Below, one piece after another: positions 41,916 through 50,807 of a stretch of 64,000 bases of DNA. The notes beneath the pieces were generated by a model, which saw only the letters and a program-made list of their open reading frames with translations, made no database searches and was not told where the DNA came from. Numbering within the stretch: the stretch's first letter is position 1; every line of letters begins with the position of its first letter. The position numbers and the translations under genes were made by a program. Source of the stretch: Bog-756 sp052326605 (GTDB taxonomy: Bacteria; Actinomycetota; Acidimicrobiia; Acidimicrobiales; RAAP-2); contig JBKQMB010000111.1 in the NCBI GenBank assembly GCA_052326605.1, positions 1-64,000 of the forward strand. The letters are read 5' to 3'.

Positions 41916-42998
41916 CTAGAGCCCGGTGCGAAGAAGTGCCCCGAGGACCGTGGCAGCACTCTCCAGCTCCGCCCAGCTCACGTGCTCACCAGGGGTGTGG
42001 GCGAGCGACGGGTCGCCCGGGCCGAAGTTCGCGGCAGGGACCCCATGGGCCCACATCGATGCCACGTCGGTCCAACCCAGCTTCGCCCGCGCTGGCGCAC
42101 CGGTGGCCGCCACCAGCCCGGCCAGTAGCGGGTGGTCGAGCGCTGGCGGAGCACCGGCGGCGGCGTCGACCAGCTCCCAGCGGTCCCCCGGGCCCAGATG
42201 GCCGCCCAGCAGCTCCCTGATCGACGCCTCGGCGGCCTCGGCGGTGCGATCGGGCGCGAACCGGTGGTTGAGCACGATCGACGCCTCGTCGGGCACGACG
42301 TTGCCGGAGACGCCACCCCCGATCTGCACGGCCTGGAGCTGCTCCGCATATTCGCACCCATCGAGCACCGGGCGCCGCCCCTGGTAGCCGGCCACCGCCG
42401 ACAGCACCGGCGCCAGACGGTGGATCGCGTTCCGTCCGGTCCACGGGCGGGCGGTGTGCGCCCGTTCGCCGCGCAGGCCGATGCGGATCCGCAACGTCCC
42501 CTGGCACCCTGCTTCGACCACGCCACCGGTGGGCTCCCCGAGGACGGCGACATCGGCCTCCAGCCACTGCGGCCGCTCCTCCCAGAGGCGAAGGAGGCCG
42601 TTGTGGCGCTGCTCCACCTCCTCGCACTCGTAGAAGCACCACGTCACGTCCACGGCGGGTTCGGGGATGGTGCCGGCGAGATGGAGGAAGACGGCCAGAC
42701 CGCCCTTCATGTCGGCGGAACCCACGCCGTAGAGGGTGGAGTCGACGACGCGGGGCTCGTCGTTGCCGCCGACCGGCGGGACGGTGTCGAGGTGACCGGC
42801 CACCAGGATGCGGCTGTCCCGCTGCAGATCGCTGCGGGCCACCACATTGTTCGCGACCCTCTCGACCGTGAGCCACGGGCAGAGTGCCAACGCCGCCTGC
42901 ACGGCATCGGCCATCGGTCCCTCGTGGTGACTGACCGACGGGATGGCGACCAGGGCCGTGGCCAGTCCGAACAGCCCGCTCCGAGTCTCCTCGGTCAT
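41916..42998 (-). CDS. dapE: Succinyl-diaminopimelate desuccinylase DapE
   Basis: 360 residues of the M20 metallopeptidase family: VAGHLDTVPPVGG (His and Asp metal ligands), GVGSADMKGGLAVFLHLAG (bridging Asp), YECEEVEQ (catalytic and metal Glu), LGEPTGG and the final SLAHTPGEHVSWAELE (His ligand). It releases succinate from N-succinyl-LL-DAP. ATG 42998 overlaps the dapD stop (ATGA), supporting the DapE assignment over other M20 enzymes. Confidence 0.93.
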   Translation of the reverse strand: MTEETRSGLFGLATALVAIPSVSHHEGPMADAVQAALALCPWLTVERVANNVVARSDLQRDSRILVAGHLDTVPPVGGNDEPRVVDSTLYGVGSADMKGGLAVFLHLAGTIPEPAVDVTWCFYECEEVEQRHNGLLRLWEERPQWLEADVAVLGEPTGGVVEAGCQGTLRIRIGLRGERAHTARPWTGRNAIHRLAPVLSAVAGYQGRRPVLDGCEYAEQLQAVQIGGGVSGNVVPDEASIVLNHRFAPDRTAEAAEASIRELLGGHLGPGDRWELVDAAAGAPPALDHPLLAGLVAATGAPARAKLGWTDVASMWAHGVPAANFGPGDPSLAHTPGEHVSWAELESAATVLGALLRTGL

Positions 42999-43822
42999 GT
43001 GGACACCCCGTGCGCCCGCAGGATGTCGTTCAACTGCGCCTTGTCGTGCCGCTGTCCCTCGGTCAGGCGCTTGATCACCAGGACGCAGGGGAGGAAGAAC
43101 TCGCCGCCGGGGAACACGCGGCGGCGGGAGGCCTGGACGGCCACGCACCATGCAGGCACATGTCCCCGGCTGAGCTCCACGCCGGTCTCCGCGTCGATGA
43201 CCGGGATGGAGGGGTTCAAGATGGTGCCCTCCCCCACCACCGCGCCGCGGCCCACCCGGGCCCCCTGGGTGATCATGCACCGGCTCCCGATCATCACTTC
43301 GTCCTCGATGACAACCGGGGCGGCCTGTGCAGGCTCGAGAACTCCCCCGATGCCGACCCCGCCAGACAGGTGCACCTGCTCGCCGATCTGGGCGCACGAC
43401 CCGACGGTGGCCCAGGTGTCGACCATCGTGCCCGCTCCGACCCGGGCCCCGATGTTGACGTAACTCGGCATGCAGATGACCCCGCTCCCCAGGTACGAGC
43501 CCCACCGGGCCGAGGCTCCGGGCACCACCCGGACCCCCGACGCCGCATAGTTCCGCTTGAGCGGGAGCTTGTCGGCGAATTCGAACGGGCCCACCTCCGT
43601 GGTCTCCATCGAGCGCAGCCGGAACAGCAACAAGATGGCCTGCTTGAGCCACTGGTGGACGACCACCTGGTCGGTGACCGGGTCGACCTCGGCCACCCGC
43701 GCCTCGCCGCAGTCGAGCAGGTCGATCGCCTCGGTCACCACGGCCAACGCGCCGGTGTCCGTCGGCCCCAGCGCGCCCGCACGACTCCACAGCTCTTCGA
43801 TCCGGGACTGGAGGTCTGCCAT
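42995..43822 (-). CDS. dapD: Tetrahydrodipicolinate N-succinyltransferase DapD (E. coli type)
   Basis: 275 residues, the length of E. coli DapD (274). VHQWLKQAILLLFRL and the left-handed beta-helix core with MPSYVNIGARVGAGTMVDTW, ATVGSCAQIGEQVHLSGGVG and IGGVLEPAQAAPVVIED are near-identical to the proteobacterial enzyme as I recall it. Mycobacterial DapD is a different subfamily. It succinylates tetrahydrodipicolinate using succinyl-CoA. ATG 43822 lacks a Shine-Dalgarno; a TAACGT eight bases upstream may be a -10 element of a (nearly) leaderless transcript. Confidence 0.94.
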   Translation of the reverse strand: MADLQSRIEELWSRAGALGPTDTGALAVVTEAIDLLDCGEARVAEVDPVTDQVVVHQWLKQAILLLFRLRSMETTEVGPFEFADKLPLKRNYAASGVRVVPGASARWGSYLGSGVICMPSYVNIGARVGAGTMVDTWATVGSCAQIGEQVHLSGGVGIGGVLEPAQAAPVVIEDEVMIGSRCMITQGARVGRGAVVGEGTILNPSIPVIDAETGVELSRGHVPAWCVAVQASRRRVFPGGEFFLPCVLVIKRLTEGQRHDKAQLNDILRAHGVST

Positions 43823-43849
43823 GGGTGCAGACGTTAGCCCTGGGACGCC

Positions 43850-43898
43850 CGCGGTCCCGGCCCGCACGCCCCGGGCCGGCACGGGGCCCGGGACCGCG
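43850..43898. terminator. GC-rich hairpin upstream of dapD
   Basis: Arms CGCGGTCCCGG (43850-43860) and CCGGGACCGCG (43888-43898) pair over 11 bp; the intervening 27 nt contain a second small hairpin (GCCCC/GGGGC). It may end transcription coming from dapC and the oxidoreductase remnant. Confidence 0.5.
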
Positions 43899-43968
43899 AC
43901 GAAGCGGTCCCCCCGGGTGCCGGCGTCGACGATCAGACCGGTCCGAGAACGGGCGCCAACGTGCGCCA

Positions 43969-44336
43969 TTATCGGAAGGGGGCCTCGGAGAGGTCGTGGC
44001 CGAGGACCTGCACGCAGACGTGATCGGCCCCGGCGTCGAGATTCTGGCGCACCCGATCGAGGACGGCTGCCTCGCCGCCGAGCACGACCAGTGCATCGAC
44101 GAGGCGATCCGAACCCCCTCGGCCCAGGTCGTCTTCGGTGAACCCTGTCGGATTCAGCTGCTCCGGTAGTCGGCCAGACCCGTGTAGATGTCGAGGTGCT
44201 CGTGACCCCGTCGCAGCTCCTCGGTGCGGTCCTGGTCCAACACCGCCGCCTGCTCGACCACCAGGTGCGGCTCGCTCCCGGAGGGCGTCCAGTGCCCCGG
44301 TCCACAGGCCGGCGCTGCGCTGACTGAGTGCGGTGG
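43969..44336 (-). pseudogene. Remnant of an LLM-class (F420-type) oxidoreductase
   Basis: Three pieces of one family appear in order on the minus strand. (1) RSAGLWTGALDALRE (about 44336-44281), like the N-terminus of the TIGR03620-type enzymes. (2) Starting near 44275 in another frame, HLVVEQAAVLDQDRTE and GHEHLDIYTGLADY. (3) Back in the first frame to a TAA at 43969-43971, GFTEDDLGRGGSDRLVDALV and LDAGADHVCVQVL, the typical C-terminus. The central barrel, roughly 170-180 residues, is missing and two frame changes are needed. No usable start codon precedes piece 1, because a TGA lies at 44352-44350. It therefore looks like a decayed gene with an internal deletion. Confidence 0.75.
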
Positions 44337-44451
44337 TGCGCCCACCACGTCACTCTGCGCAACGCGGGCCTCCGGGGGTGCCGGGCCTCCGGGGTGCCGG
44401 GATGGGACGCCGCCCGGTGGAGGACCGGTCCTCCGCCAGGGACCGGCCGAT

Positions 44452-45672
44452 TCAGCGCGAGCCCGGCCGGTCGAGCCTCTCGACGAGTGCCCCCCGGGAC
44501 AGGCGGTCGGTCACCAACTGCAGGCGCTCCATCGGCTGCACTACCGCCACGCGCACGAACCCTGCACCGTCGGGGCCGTACAGGTCGCCCGGGCTCACCA
44601 GCAGGCCGGCCTCGAGGGCGAGCGCCCCGGCCAGCTCCCAGCCGCCTCCGGCCATCCCGGCCGGCACCGGGACCCACAGGTAGAACCCACCCGCCGGCAT
44701 GGGGGTCGGGAGCCCCACGATCCCGAGGGCGTCGCGCAGGTACTCCAACCGCTCTTCGTAGCGCAGGCGCTGACCGAGCACGTGGGCGTCGTCATCGAAG
44801 GCCACCACCGCACCGGCCTGCACAGGTCCCGGCACCATCAGCCCGGCGTGGCGTCGGACGTCGAGCAGATAGCCGACCAGGTCGGGGTCCCCGGCGTAGA
44901 AGCCGGCCCGGATGCCTGCCAGGTTTGACCGCTTGGAAAGCGAGTGCACCGCCACCACCCCGACCACGCCGGAAGCGAGCACCGTGGTCGGCGGGCCCGC
45001 CCAGGTGAACTCGGCGTAGCACTCGTCGGAGAACACCGGAACCCCGTGCTGCCTCCCCCACCGGGCCACGGCCTCCAGGTCGGTCAGCAGCCCGGTCGGG
45101 TTGGACGGTGAATTCGTCCACAGGAGGAGGGCCCGATCCAGGTCGGACCGGTCGATCGAGCCCAGATCGAGTCCGCCCTGGGCCAGTTCCCGCACCGGTA
45201 CCGACCGGCACCCGCCGAGCGTTGCCCCCATGGCATAGGTCGGGTACGACACCGCCGGGTAGAGCACGGTGTCACGGGCGGGGTTGCGGAGGTGGAGGTA
45301 CTGCGCTGCCGAGGCGACGAACTCCTTGGTGCCCACGCAGGCCGCCAGTTCGCGCTCCGGATCCACCGACACGCCGAATCTCCGATGCAGCCAGCCGGCG
45401 GCTGCGGCCCGGTAGGCGGGCGACCCCGGAGAGGTCGGGTATCCGCGCTCGGTGCCGGAGCGGGCCATGGCCTCGAGCACCGGGACCGGGGGCGGGTCGC
45501 AGGGTGTGCCGATGGAGCAGTCCACCACTCCGCCGGGACCTCCGGGCCCGACGGCATCTCCGAAACGCTCGACCGCTTCCGCCCTCAACCGCGACAGGCG
45601 GTCGTAGGGATAAGGGGGCGGGGCGAAGCCAGCCGGGTCGCCGGCACGAGCGGAAGGGGGAGCGGCATTCAA
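44452..45672 (-). CDS. dapC: Succinyldiaminopimelate transaminase DapC-like (class I/II aminotransferase)
   Basis: 406 residues of the PLP fold-type I family: YPTSPGSPAYRAAAAGWLHR, NSPSNPTGLLTDLEAV (substrate/PLP Asn), DECYAEFTW (Asp) and SLSKRSNLAGIRAGFYAGD with the PLP-binding Lys. Clustering with dapD, dapE and dapF and the actinobacterial DapC pattern point to N-succinyl-2-amino-6-ketopimelate transamination. TTG 45672 overlaps the hflX stop (TTGA); an ATG two bases into the frame is out of register. Confidence 0.88.
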   Translation of the reverse strand: MNAAPPSARAGDPAGFAPPPYPYDRLSRLRAEAVERFGDAVGPGGPGGVVDCSIGTPCDPPPVPVLEAMARSGTERGYPTSPGSPAYRAAAAGWLHRRFGVSVDPERELAACVGTKEFVASAAQYLHLRNPARDTVLYPAVSYPTYAMGATLGGCRSVPVRELAQGGLDLGSIDRSDLDRALLLWTNSPSNPTGLLTDLEAVARWGRQHGVPVFSDECYAEFTWAGPPTTVLASGVVGVVAVHSLSKRSNLAGIRAGFYAGDPDLVGYLLDVRRHAGLMVPGPVQAGAVVAFDDDAHVLGQRLRYEERLEYLRDALGIVGLPTPMPAGGFYLWVPVPAGMAGGGWELAGALALEAGLLVSPGDLYGPDGAGFVRVAVVQPMERLQLVTDRLSRGALVERLDRPGSR

Positions 45673-46979
45673 GACGCCACGAACTCCGCAAACCGTGACC
45701 TGCCCACGTCGTCGAGTACCACCTGGATGCGCGTCGACTGCTCGCCGGCCACCTCGCCCACGATCTCACCCTCGCGGTGGACCGCGGCCAACACATCGCC
45801 CCGCGCCCAGGGGATGACCAGCTCGAACACCCGGTCGCCGACACGGAGGCGGTCTCCCATGGCCACCAGCAACTCGTCGAGCCCCTCACCCGACCGGGCC
45901 GACACCATCACCGACCCTTCGTGAGCCGCCATCATCCGCCGGGCCTCCTCGGAGGACTCCGGGCCGAGAGCGGCCACCGCGTCGGCCTTGTTCACCACCA
46001 GCAACTCGGGCAGCCCGTCGGCCCCGATCTCGGCGAGCACGCTCCGAACGGCATCAACCTGTCCCTCGAGGTCCGGTCCGGAGCCGTCGACCACGTGAAC
46101 GATCAGATCCGACTCGCACACCACCTCGAGCGTGGAGCGGAACGCCTCGACGACCTGGTGGGGAAGCTTCCGTACGAAACCCACCGTGTCGGTCAGGAGC
46201 ACCGTCTCCCCCCCTGGGAGGTCGAGTTGCCGGGTGCGCGGATCGAGAGTCGAGAACAGCCGGTTCTCGACCAGGACATCCGACCCGCACATTCGGTTCA
46301 GCAACGTCGACTTCCCGGCATTGGTGTAACCGACCAGGGACACCGTCCGCTGGCGGGACCGGTTCCTCCCGCGGCGCTGGGTGCGCCTGGTGCGGTCCAG
46401 CTGGCGCAGATCGGACTCGAGACGGCTCATCCGCTGCACCAGGCGGCGCCGGTCGACCTCGAGTTTCGTCTCGCCGGGACCACGGGTGCCGATGCCGCCG
46501 GCCTGCTGGCTGAGCGACCGGCCCCGTCCCCGCAGTCGCGGCAACCGGTAGCGGAGAAGCGCCAACTCCACCTGGGCCCGACCCTCGGGGGTGCGGGCGT
46601 TCTGGGCGAAGATGTCGAGGATCACCGCGGTGCGGTCGATGGCGGTGCGCCCCAGGATCTTCTCGAGATTCCGCTGCTGGGCAGGCGAGAGGTCGTCATC
46701 GAAGACCACCGTGTCGGCATCGACGGCCAGGCACACCGACAGCAACTCCTCGGCCTTGCCTCTCCCGAGGTAGGTCGCCGGGTCGGGGGTGCTCCTCCGC
46801 TGCACGATCCGTTCCATGACCTCGGCGCCGGCGGTGTCCACCAGGAGGGCCAGCTCGTCGAGGGCGGCCTCGGTGTCGGCCAGGGTGGAGTGCGGGAAGA
46901 CGATACCAACCAGTACGATCCGCTCCCGGACCGACCGGGAGATGAGGGTGTCGGTGAAGGCCGACTCGGTGGGCGTCAC
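45669..46979 (-). CDS. hflX: Ribosome-associated GTPase HflX
   Basis: 436 residues. The N-terminal HflX domain (ATYLGRGKAEEL, VVFDDDLSPAQQRNLEKIL) is followed by RGPGETKLEVDRRR and a GTPase domain with GYTNAGKSTLLN (G1), DTVGFVRKLPHQVVEAFRST (G3) and VVNKADAV (G4). HflX splits stalled ribosomes. GTG 46979 overlaps the dapF stop (GTGA). The miaA-dapF-hflX order is also known from Mycobacterium. Confidence 0.95.
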   Translation of the reverse strand: MTPTESAFTDTLISRSVRERIVLVGIVFPHSTLADTEAALDELALLVDTAGAEVMERIVQRRSTPDPATYLGRGKAEELLSVCLAVDADTVVFDDDLSPAQQRNLEKILGRTAIDRTAVILDIFAQNARTPEGRAQVELALLRYRLPRLRGRGRSLSQQAGGIGTRGPGETKLEVDRRRLVQRMSRLESDLRQLDRTRRTQRRGRNRSRQRTVSLVGYTNAGKSTLLNRMCGSDVLVENRLFSTLDPRTRQLDLPGGETVLLTDTVGFVRKLPHQVVEAFRSTLEVVCESDLIVHVVDGSGPDLEGQVDAVRSVLAEIGADGLPELLVVNKADAVAALGPESSEEARRMMAAHEGSVMVSARSGEGLDELLVAMGDRLRVGDRVFELVIPWARGDVLAAVHREGEIVGEVAGEQSTRIQVVLDDVGRSRFAEFVAS

Positions 46980-47830
46980 GGGCGGGCCGCGTCCAGCACC
47001 GACCGGGCGTCGATCAGGAGGTCGGCCACTTTCCGGACCGGCCCGCGCAACTGCACCCGCCCGTCGGCGAACGCCACCTGGAGGGTGCCGCCCGAATTGT
47101 GCACGTACACCGCGTCACCCATGAGACCCCAGCTCCGCACCGCGGCTGCGGCTGCGGCGCTGCCCGTTCCGCAGGCCTCGGTCTCGCCGACACCCCGTTC
47201 CCACACCCGGAGGGTGATCGCCCCGGGGTCGGGCCCTAGTGTGACGAACCCGACGTTGATGCCACCGGGGTACACGTCCTGGAGCCGGCTCCCGAGCGCG
47301 GCCACATCGACGTCGGCGGGGTCCGGGCCCAAGAGCACGAGGTGGGGGTTGCCCATGTCCACCTGACGGGCCCTGCGGTCCGGGAACTGTTGGGGCTGGT
47401 CGGGACCGAGCGTGGCCACGCCCATGTCGACGGAGGCGTCGGCGGCGTCGGCGCGCTCCCCGGGGTGGTACTCCACGGACTTCACGCCCCCGAGCGTCGA
47501 CACGGTGAAGGACGGCGGGTGAACCAGGCCCGCTCCCACGGCCGCCTGGGCCAGGCACCGAATACCGTTCCCGCTCATCTCGGCCTCACTGCCGTCGGCG
47601 TTGCGCAGGTCCATGGCCAGATCGGCCCCGCTCCCCCCGTCGAGCACCCGGATCACGCCGTCGGCACCGATCCCGAACCTCCGGTCGCATAGGGCCCGCA
47701 CCAGTGCGGTGTCGAGGGGGGTGGCGTTCTTCCGGTCCACCAGCACCAGGAAGTCGTTGCCGGCACCGTGGTGTTTGGTGAAGCGCAGCGGAGGGAGATC
47801 GGGTATCGGTGCGTTCATCGTGGTCCCCAT
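46976..47830 (-). CDS. dapF: Diaminopimelate epimerase DapF
   Basis: 284 residues. HHGAGNDFLVLVDRK, NADGSEAEMSGNGIRCLA (first catalytic Cys), PGGINVGFVTL and ERGVGETEACGTGSAAAA (second catalytic Cys) are the DapF motifs. It converts LL-DAP to meso-DAP, the substrate of MurE and of lysine synthesis. ATG 47830 shares one base with the miaA stop (TGATG); ATG 47818 is an alternative. Confidence 0.95.
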   Translation of the reverse strand: MGTTMNAPIPDLPPLRFTKHHGAGNDFLVLVDRKNATPLDTALVRALCDRRFGIGADGVIRVLDGGSGADLAMDLRNADGSEAEMSGNGIRCLAQAAVGAGLVHPPSFTVSTLGGVKSVEYHPGERADAADASVDMGVATLGPDQPQQFPDRRARQVDMGNPHLVLLGPDPADVDVAALGSRLQDVYPGGINVGFVTLGPDPGAITLRVWERGVGETEACGTGSAAAAAAVRSWGLMGDAVYVHNSGGTLQVAFADGRVQLRGPVRKVADLLIDARSVLDAARP

Positions 47831-48873
47831 CAGTCTCCCACCGTGGCGCCTTGCCGCGGTATCCCACCGAGCAGGGCCAGGATCGCTCGCTCCGGGGCAT
47901 CGTCCGGGTCCAACCACACGATACGGGGATCACGCCGGAACCACGCCCACTGGCGGCGGGAGAAGGCCCGCGTCCGGCGCACCGCCTCGGCCACCGCCTC
48001 GGCCAACGGGACGCCGCCTTCGACGTGGGCGAGGAGCTCCCGGTAGCCGAGGGCCTGGCGGGCCGTCCTCGACACCCCCTCCGGCCGGCCGGCCAGGGCG
48101 CGCACCTCCTGGAGGAAGCCCTGCTCCATCAGGAGCCCGAACCGCTCGGTGATCCGCTGGTCCAGCGTGGTCGGGTCACGCCGCAGGCCGACCAGCCGGA
48201 CAGCGGAGGTCGGGTACCGCTCGAGACCGGGGCCGAACGAGGAGAACCGGTGGCCCGATCCCATGGTCACCTCCAGGGCGCGCAGCAGGCGCCGGCGATT
48301 GGCCGGCTCGATCCGCCGGGAGGCAATGGGGTCGAGGAGGGACAGGCGCCGATGGAGCTCTGCCAGGGCCGATCGCTCCGCGTCGCTGCCCGGGGGGCCG
48401 GCCGTGTCGACCTCCGCGGCCAGGGCGCCGGCGACCTCGGGATAGCGCCCGGGGAACGTCAGGTCGTCGATCACCGACCGGAGGTACAGCCCGGTGCCAC
48501 CCACCAGCAGCGCCCCGTGGGCGCGTGACGCGATGTCGCCGAGGGCCCGGCGGGCCAGCCCCTGGAACCGCTGCACGGTGAACTCCTCCCAGGGATCGAC
48601 CAGGTCCACCAGGTGGTAGGGAATGCGGACACGCACCTGGCGAGACGGCTTGGCGGTACCGATGTCCATCCCCCGGTAGACGGCCATCGAATCGACGGAC
48701 ACCAGCTCCACCGGGGGGAGGCCGTCGGCGGTGTACGCCCGGCCCGGCGCCCTCGAGGCCTCCGCCACCCGCAGTGCCAGTTCGGACTTTCCCGATGCGG
48801 TGGGACCGACCAGAGCCACCACCGGCGGCGACCCGGCGCGGCCCGGCGCGTGCCCCGGGTTCGAGCCGGTCAC
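47830..48873 (-). CDS. miaA: tRNA dimethylallyltransferase MiaA
   Basis: 347 residues. VALVGPTASGKSELALRVAE is the P-loop, DSMAVYRGMDIGTAKPS the catalytic Asp motif, and GGTGLYLRSVIDDL, RRQWAWFRRD the tRNA-binding motifs. It prenylates A37 of tRNAs reading UNN codons. A short insertion (RAPGRAYTADGLPP) follows the P-loop helix. It starts at GTG 48873, 28 bp after the miaB stop, and makes the substrate that MiaB then methylthiolates. Confidence 0.95.
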   Translation of the reverse strand: MTGSNPGHAPGRAGSPPVVALVGPTASGKSELALRVAEASRAPGRAYTADGLPPVELVSVDSMAVYRGMDIGTAKPSRQVRVRIPYHLVDLVDPWEEFTVQRFQGLARRALGDIASRAHGALLVGGTGLYLRSVIDDLTFPGRYPEVAGALAAEVDTAGPPGSDAERSALAELHRRLSLLDPIASRRIEPANRRRLLRALEVTMGSGHRFSSFGPGLERYPTSAVRLVGLRRDPTTLDQRITERFGLLMEQGFLQEVRALAGRPEGVSRTARQALGYRELLAHVEGGVPLAEAVAEAVRRTRAFSRRQWAWFRRDPRIVWLDPDDAPERAILALLGGIPRQGATVGD

Positions 48874-48901
48874 GGCAGTTCGCGGAGCCGGCAGGGACGA
48901 C

Positions 48902-50359
48902 TCAACCGGCGCTGACCGGGATGCGGACCCGGTGCGAGGGACGAGCGGTCACGGCGCGCAGCTCGCCGGTCAGGTGGTGGCGGGCGGCACCGGTGATGGC
49001 GACCTCGGCGAAGGAGCCACTGGCAATTCCCTTGGCGGCATCGGGCCGGAAGTGCACAAGTTTGTTCTGGCCGGTCCGGCCGGTGACCACCGACGGATCC
49101 CGCTTGGAGGGCCCCTCGACCACCACCTCCTCCACCCGTCCGATCCGGTCGCGGTGGCGGGTCAGGGCGGAGCGCTCCACCACCACCCGGAGGCGATCGA
49201 AGCGGTCGGCGATCACGTCGGCCGGCACGAACCGTTCGTCCATTGCCGCTGCCCGCGTCCCCGGTCGGGGCGAGAAGATGAAGGTGTACGCACTGTCGTA
49301 GCAGGTCTCGGCGGCCACCTCGAGCGTGCGCTCGAAGTCGTCCTCGGTCTCACCGGGGAAGCCGACGATCAGATCGGTGGTCACCGCCAGGTCGGGGATG
49401 GCCGCCCGGGCCTCGGCCAGCCGCTGCAGGTAGCGCTCGGCGGTGTAGCCACGCCGCATGGCGGCCAGCGTCGCGTCACTGCCCGACTGCAGCGGCAGGT
49501 GGAGGTGGTTGCACACCTCCTCCGTCTCGGCCATGGCCGCGATCGTCTCCGGGCGGAGGTCCTTCGGGTGGGGGCTGGTGAACCGGACCCGGCGGATCCC
49601 CTCCACCGCCCCGGTAGCCCGCAGCAGGTCGGCGAAGAGGGGCCGGCGTCGGGTCAAGTCCCGACCGTAGGAGTTCACGTTCTGGCCGAGGAGGGTCACC
49701 TCGCTGACGCCGCGCCGGGCGAGCACCTCCACTTCGTCCACCAGTTCGGACATCGGGCGCGACACCTCGGGGCCGCGCACCGACGGGACGATGCAGAAGG
49801 CACAGGAGTTGTCGCATCCCATCTGGATGGTCACCCACGCCGCGTAGGGCAGGTCCCGCACGGCGGCGAGTGCCACGGCCTGCTGGTCGCTGGTCGACGG
49901 ACCGGCTGCCGGCTGCGGCTCGTCGAAGATCTCCACCACCGGCCCCTGCTCCGCCGCCTGCCGCAGCAGCCCGGGCGCCCGCGAGAGGTTGTGGGTGCCG
50001 AACACCACGTCCACGTGCGACGCCCGCTCGCGGATCCGGTCCTTGTCCATCTGGGCCAGGCAGCCGCCCACGGCGATCTGCATGCCGGGACGGCTCTCCC
50101 GGAGGGTCTTGAGGTTTCCCAGGTGCCCGTAGAACTTGTTGTCGGCGTTCTCACGGATGCAGCAGGTGTTGAACACCACGACATCGGCGGATTCGAGATC
50201 CGGGACGGCGACCATACCGTCCGCCGTGAGGGCCCCGGCCAGGCGCTCGGAGTCGTGCTCGTTCATCTGGCATCCGAAGGTCCGGATGTGGAACGTCCGC
50301 GGCGGTGGGGACGAACCGTCCGGAACGGGCCGATCGGCCGGAGAGGGGGAAACGGTGGG
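48902..50359 (-). CDS. miaB: tRNA-2-methylthio-N6-dimethylallyladenosine synthase MiaB
   Basis: 485 residues. The N-terminal UPF0004 domain (RTFGCQMNEHDSERLAGAL, FNTCCIRENAD, GGCLAQ) provides three Cys for the auxiliary [4Fe-4S] cluster; the radical-SAM domain has MGCDNSCAFCIVPSVRG (CxxxCxxC); the C-terminus is a TRAM domain. GTG 50359 is a compromise: about 25 non-conserved residues precede RTFGCQ, and GTG 50407 would add 16 more. It is followed by miaA. Confidence 0.95.
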   Translation of the reverse strand, partial: PTVSPSPADRPVPDGSSPPPRTFHIRTFGCQMNEHDSERLAGALTADGMVAVPDLESADVVVFNTCCIRENADNKFYGHLGNLKTLRESRPGMQIAVGGCLAQMDKDRIRERASHVDVVFGTHNLSRAPGLLRQAAEQGPVVEIFDEPQPAAGPSTSDQQAVALAAVRDLPYAAWVTIQMGCDNSCAFCIVPSVRGPEVSRPMSELVDEVEVLARRGVSEVTLLGQNVNSYGRDLTRRRPLFADLLRATGAVEGIRRVRFTSPHPKDLRPETIAAMAETEEVCNHLHLPLQSGSDATLAAMRRGYTAERYLQRLAEARAAIPDLAVTTDLIVGFPGETEDDFERTLEVAAETCYDSAYTFIFSPRPGTRAAAMDERFVPADVIADRFDRLRVVVERSALTRHRDRIGRVEEVVVEGPSKRDPSVVTGRTGQNKLVHFRPDAAKGIASGSFAEVAITGAARHHLTGELRAVTARPSHRVRIPVSAG

Positions 50360-50439
50360 CACCGCCCCAGGATACGACCACCACACGACAAGGGAGGTCG
50401 TCGGCACGCGGTGCGCGACCCGGCCGCCTCAGCGCCGCC

Positions 50440-50790
50440 TCAGGGGTGGGACGCCTCGACGACGGTGTGGATCCCGCCCCGCACCAGCCAGTCGGTGGTG
50501 ACGGTCATCCGGCGGGGTGCGATTGCGGCCACCAGGTCATCGAGGATCCGATTGGTCATGTCCTCGTGGAACCCTCCCTCGTTCCGATAGCTCCACAGGT
50601 AGAGCTTGAGCGACTTGAGCTCGACCAGGGACCGGTCCGGGACATAGGCCACGGTGACGGTGGCGAAGTCCGGCTGGCCGGTCAGGGGGCACAGGCAGGT
50701 GAACTCGGGCGTGGCGCAACGGACGTCGTAGTCGCGCCCGGGGTGGGGGTTGGCCACAGCCAGGAGCTCCTTGTTCGGCTGGCTCGGCAC
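50440..50790 (-). CDS. queF: NADPH-dependent 7-cyano-7-deazaguanine reductase QueF (type I)
   Basis: 116 residues. EFTCLCPLTGQPDFATV contains the catalytic Cys34 and Asp41, and ELKSLKLYLWSYRNEG with HED forms the QueF signature and substrate-binding Glu/His. It reduces preQ0 to preQ1 in queuosine synthesis. No queC, queD, queE or tgt gene is in the window, so the rest of the pathway must be elsewhere or the enzyme uses salvaged preQ0. It ends 80 bp before miaB, another tRNA-modification gene. Confidence 0.93.
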   Translation of the reverse strand: MPSQPNKELLAVANPHPGRDYDVRCATPEFTCLCPLTGQPDFATVTVAYVPDRSLVELKSLKLYLWSYRNEGGFHEDMTNRILDDLVAAIAPRRMTVTTDWLVRGGIHTVVEASHP

Positions 50791-50807
50791 GGCGGGTGTG
50801 CTCCGGC

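Noticed and set aside
43825..44169. 114-codon plus-strand open frame upstream of dapD
   Set aside because: Its conserved-looking part is the antisense of the oxidoreductase remnant, whose family motifs read on the minus strand.
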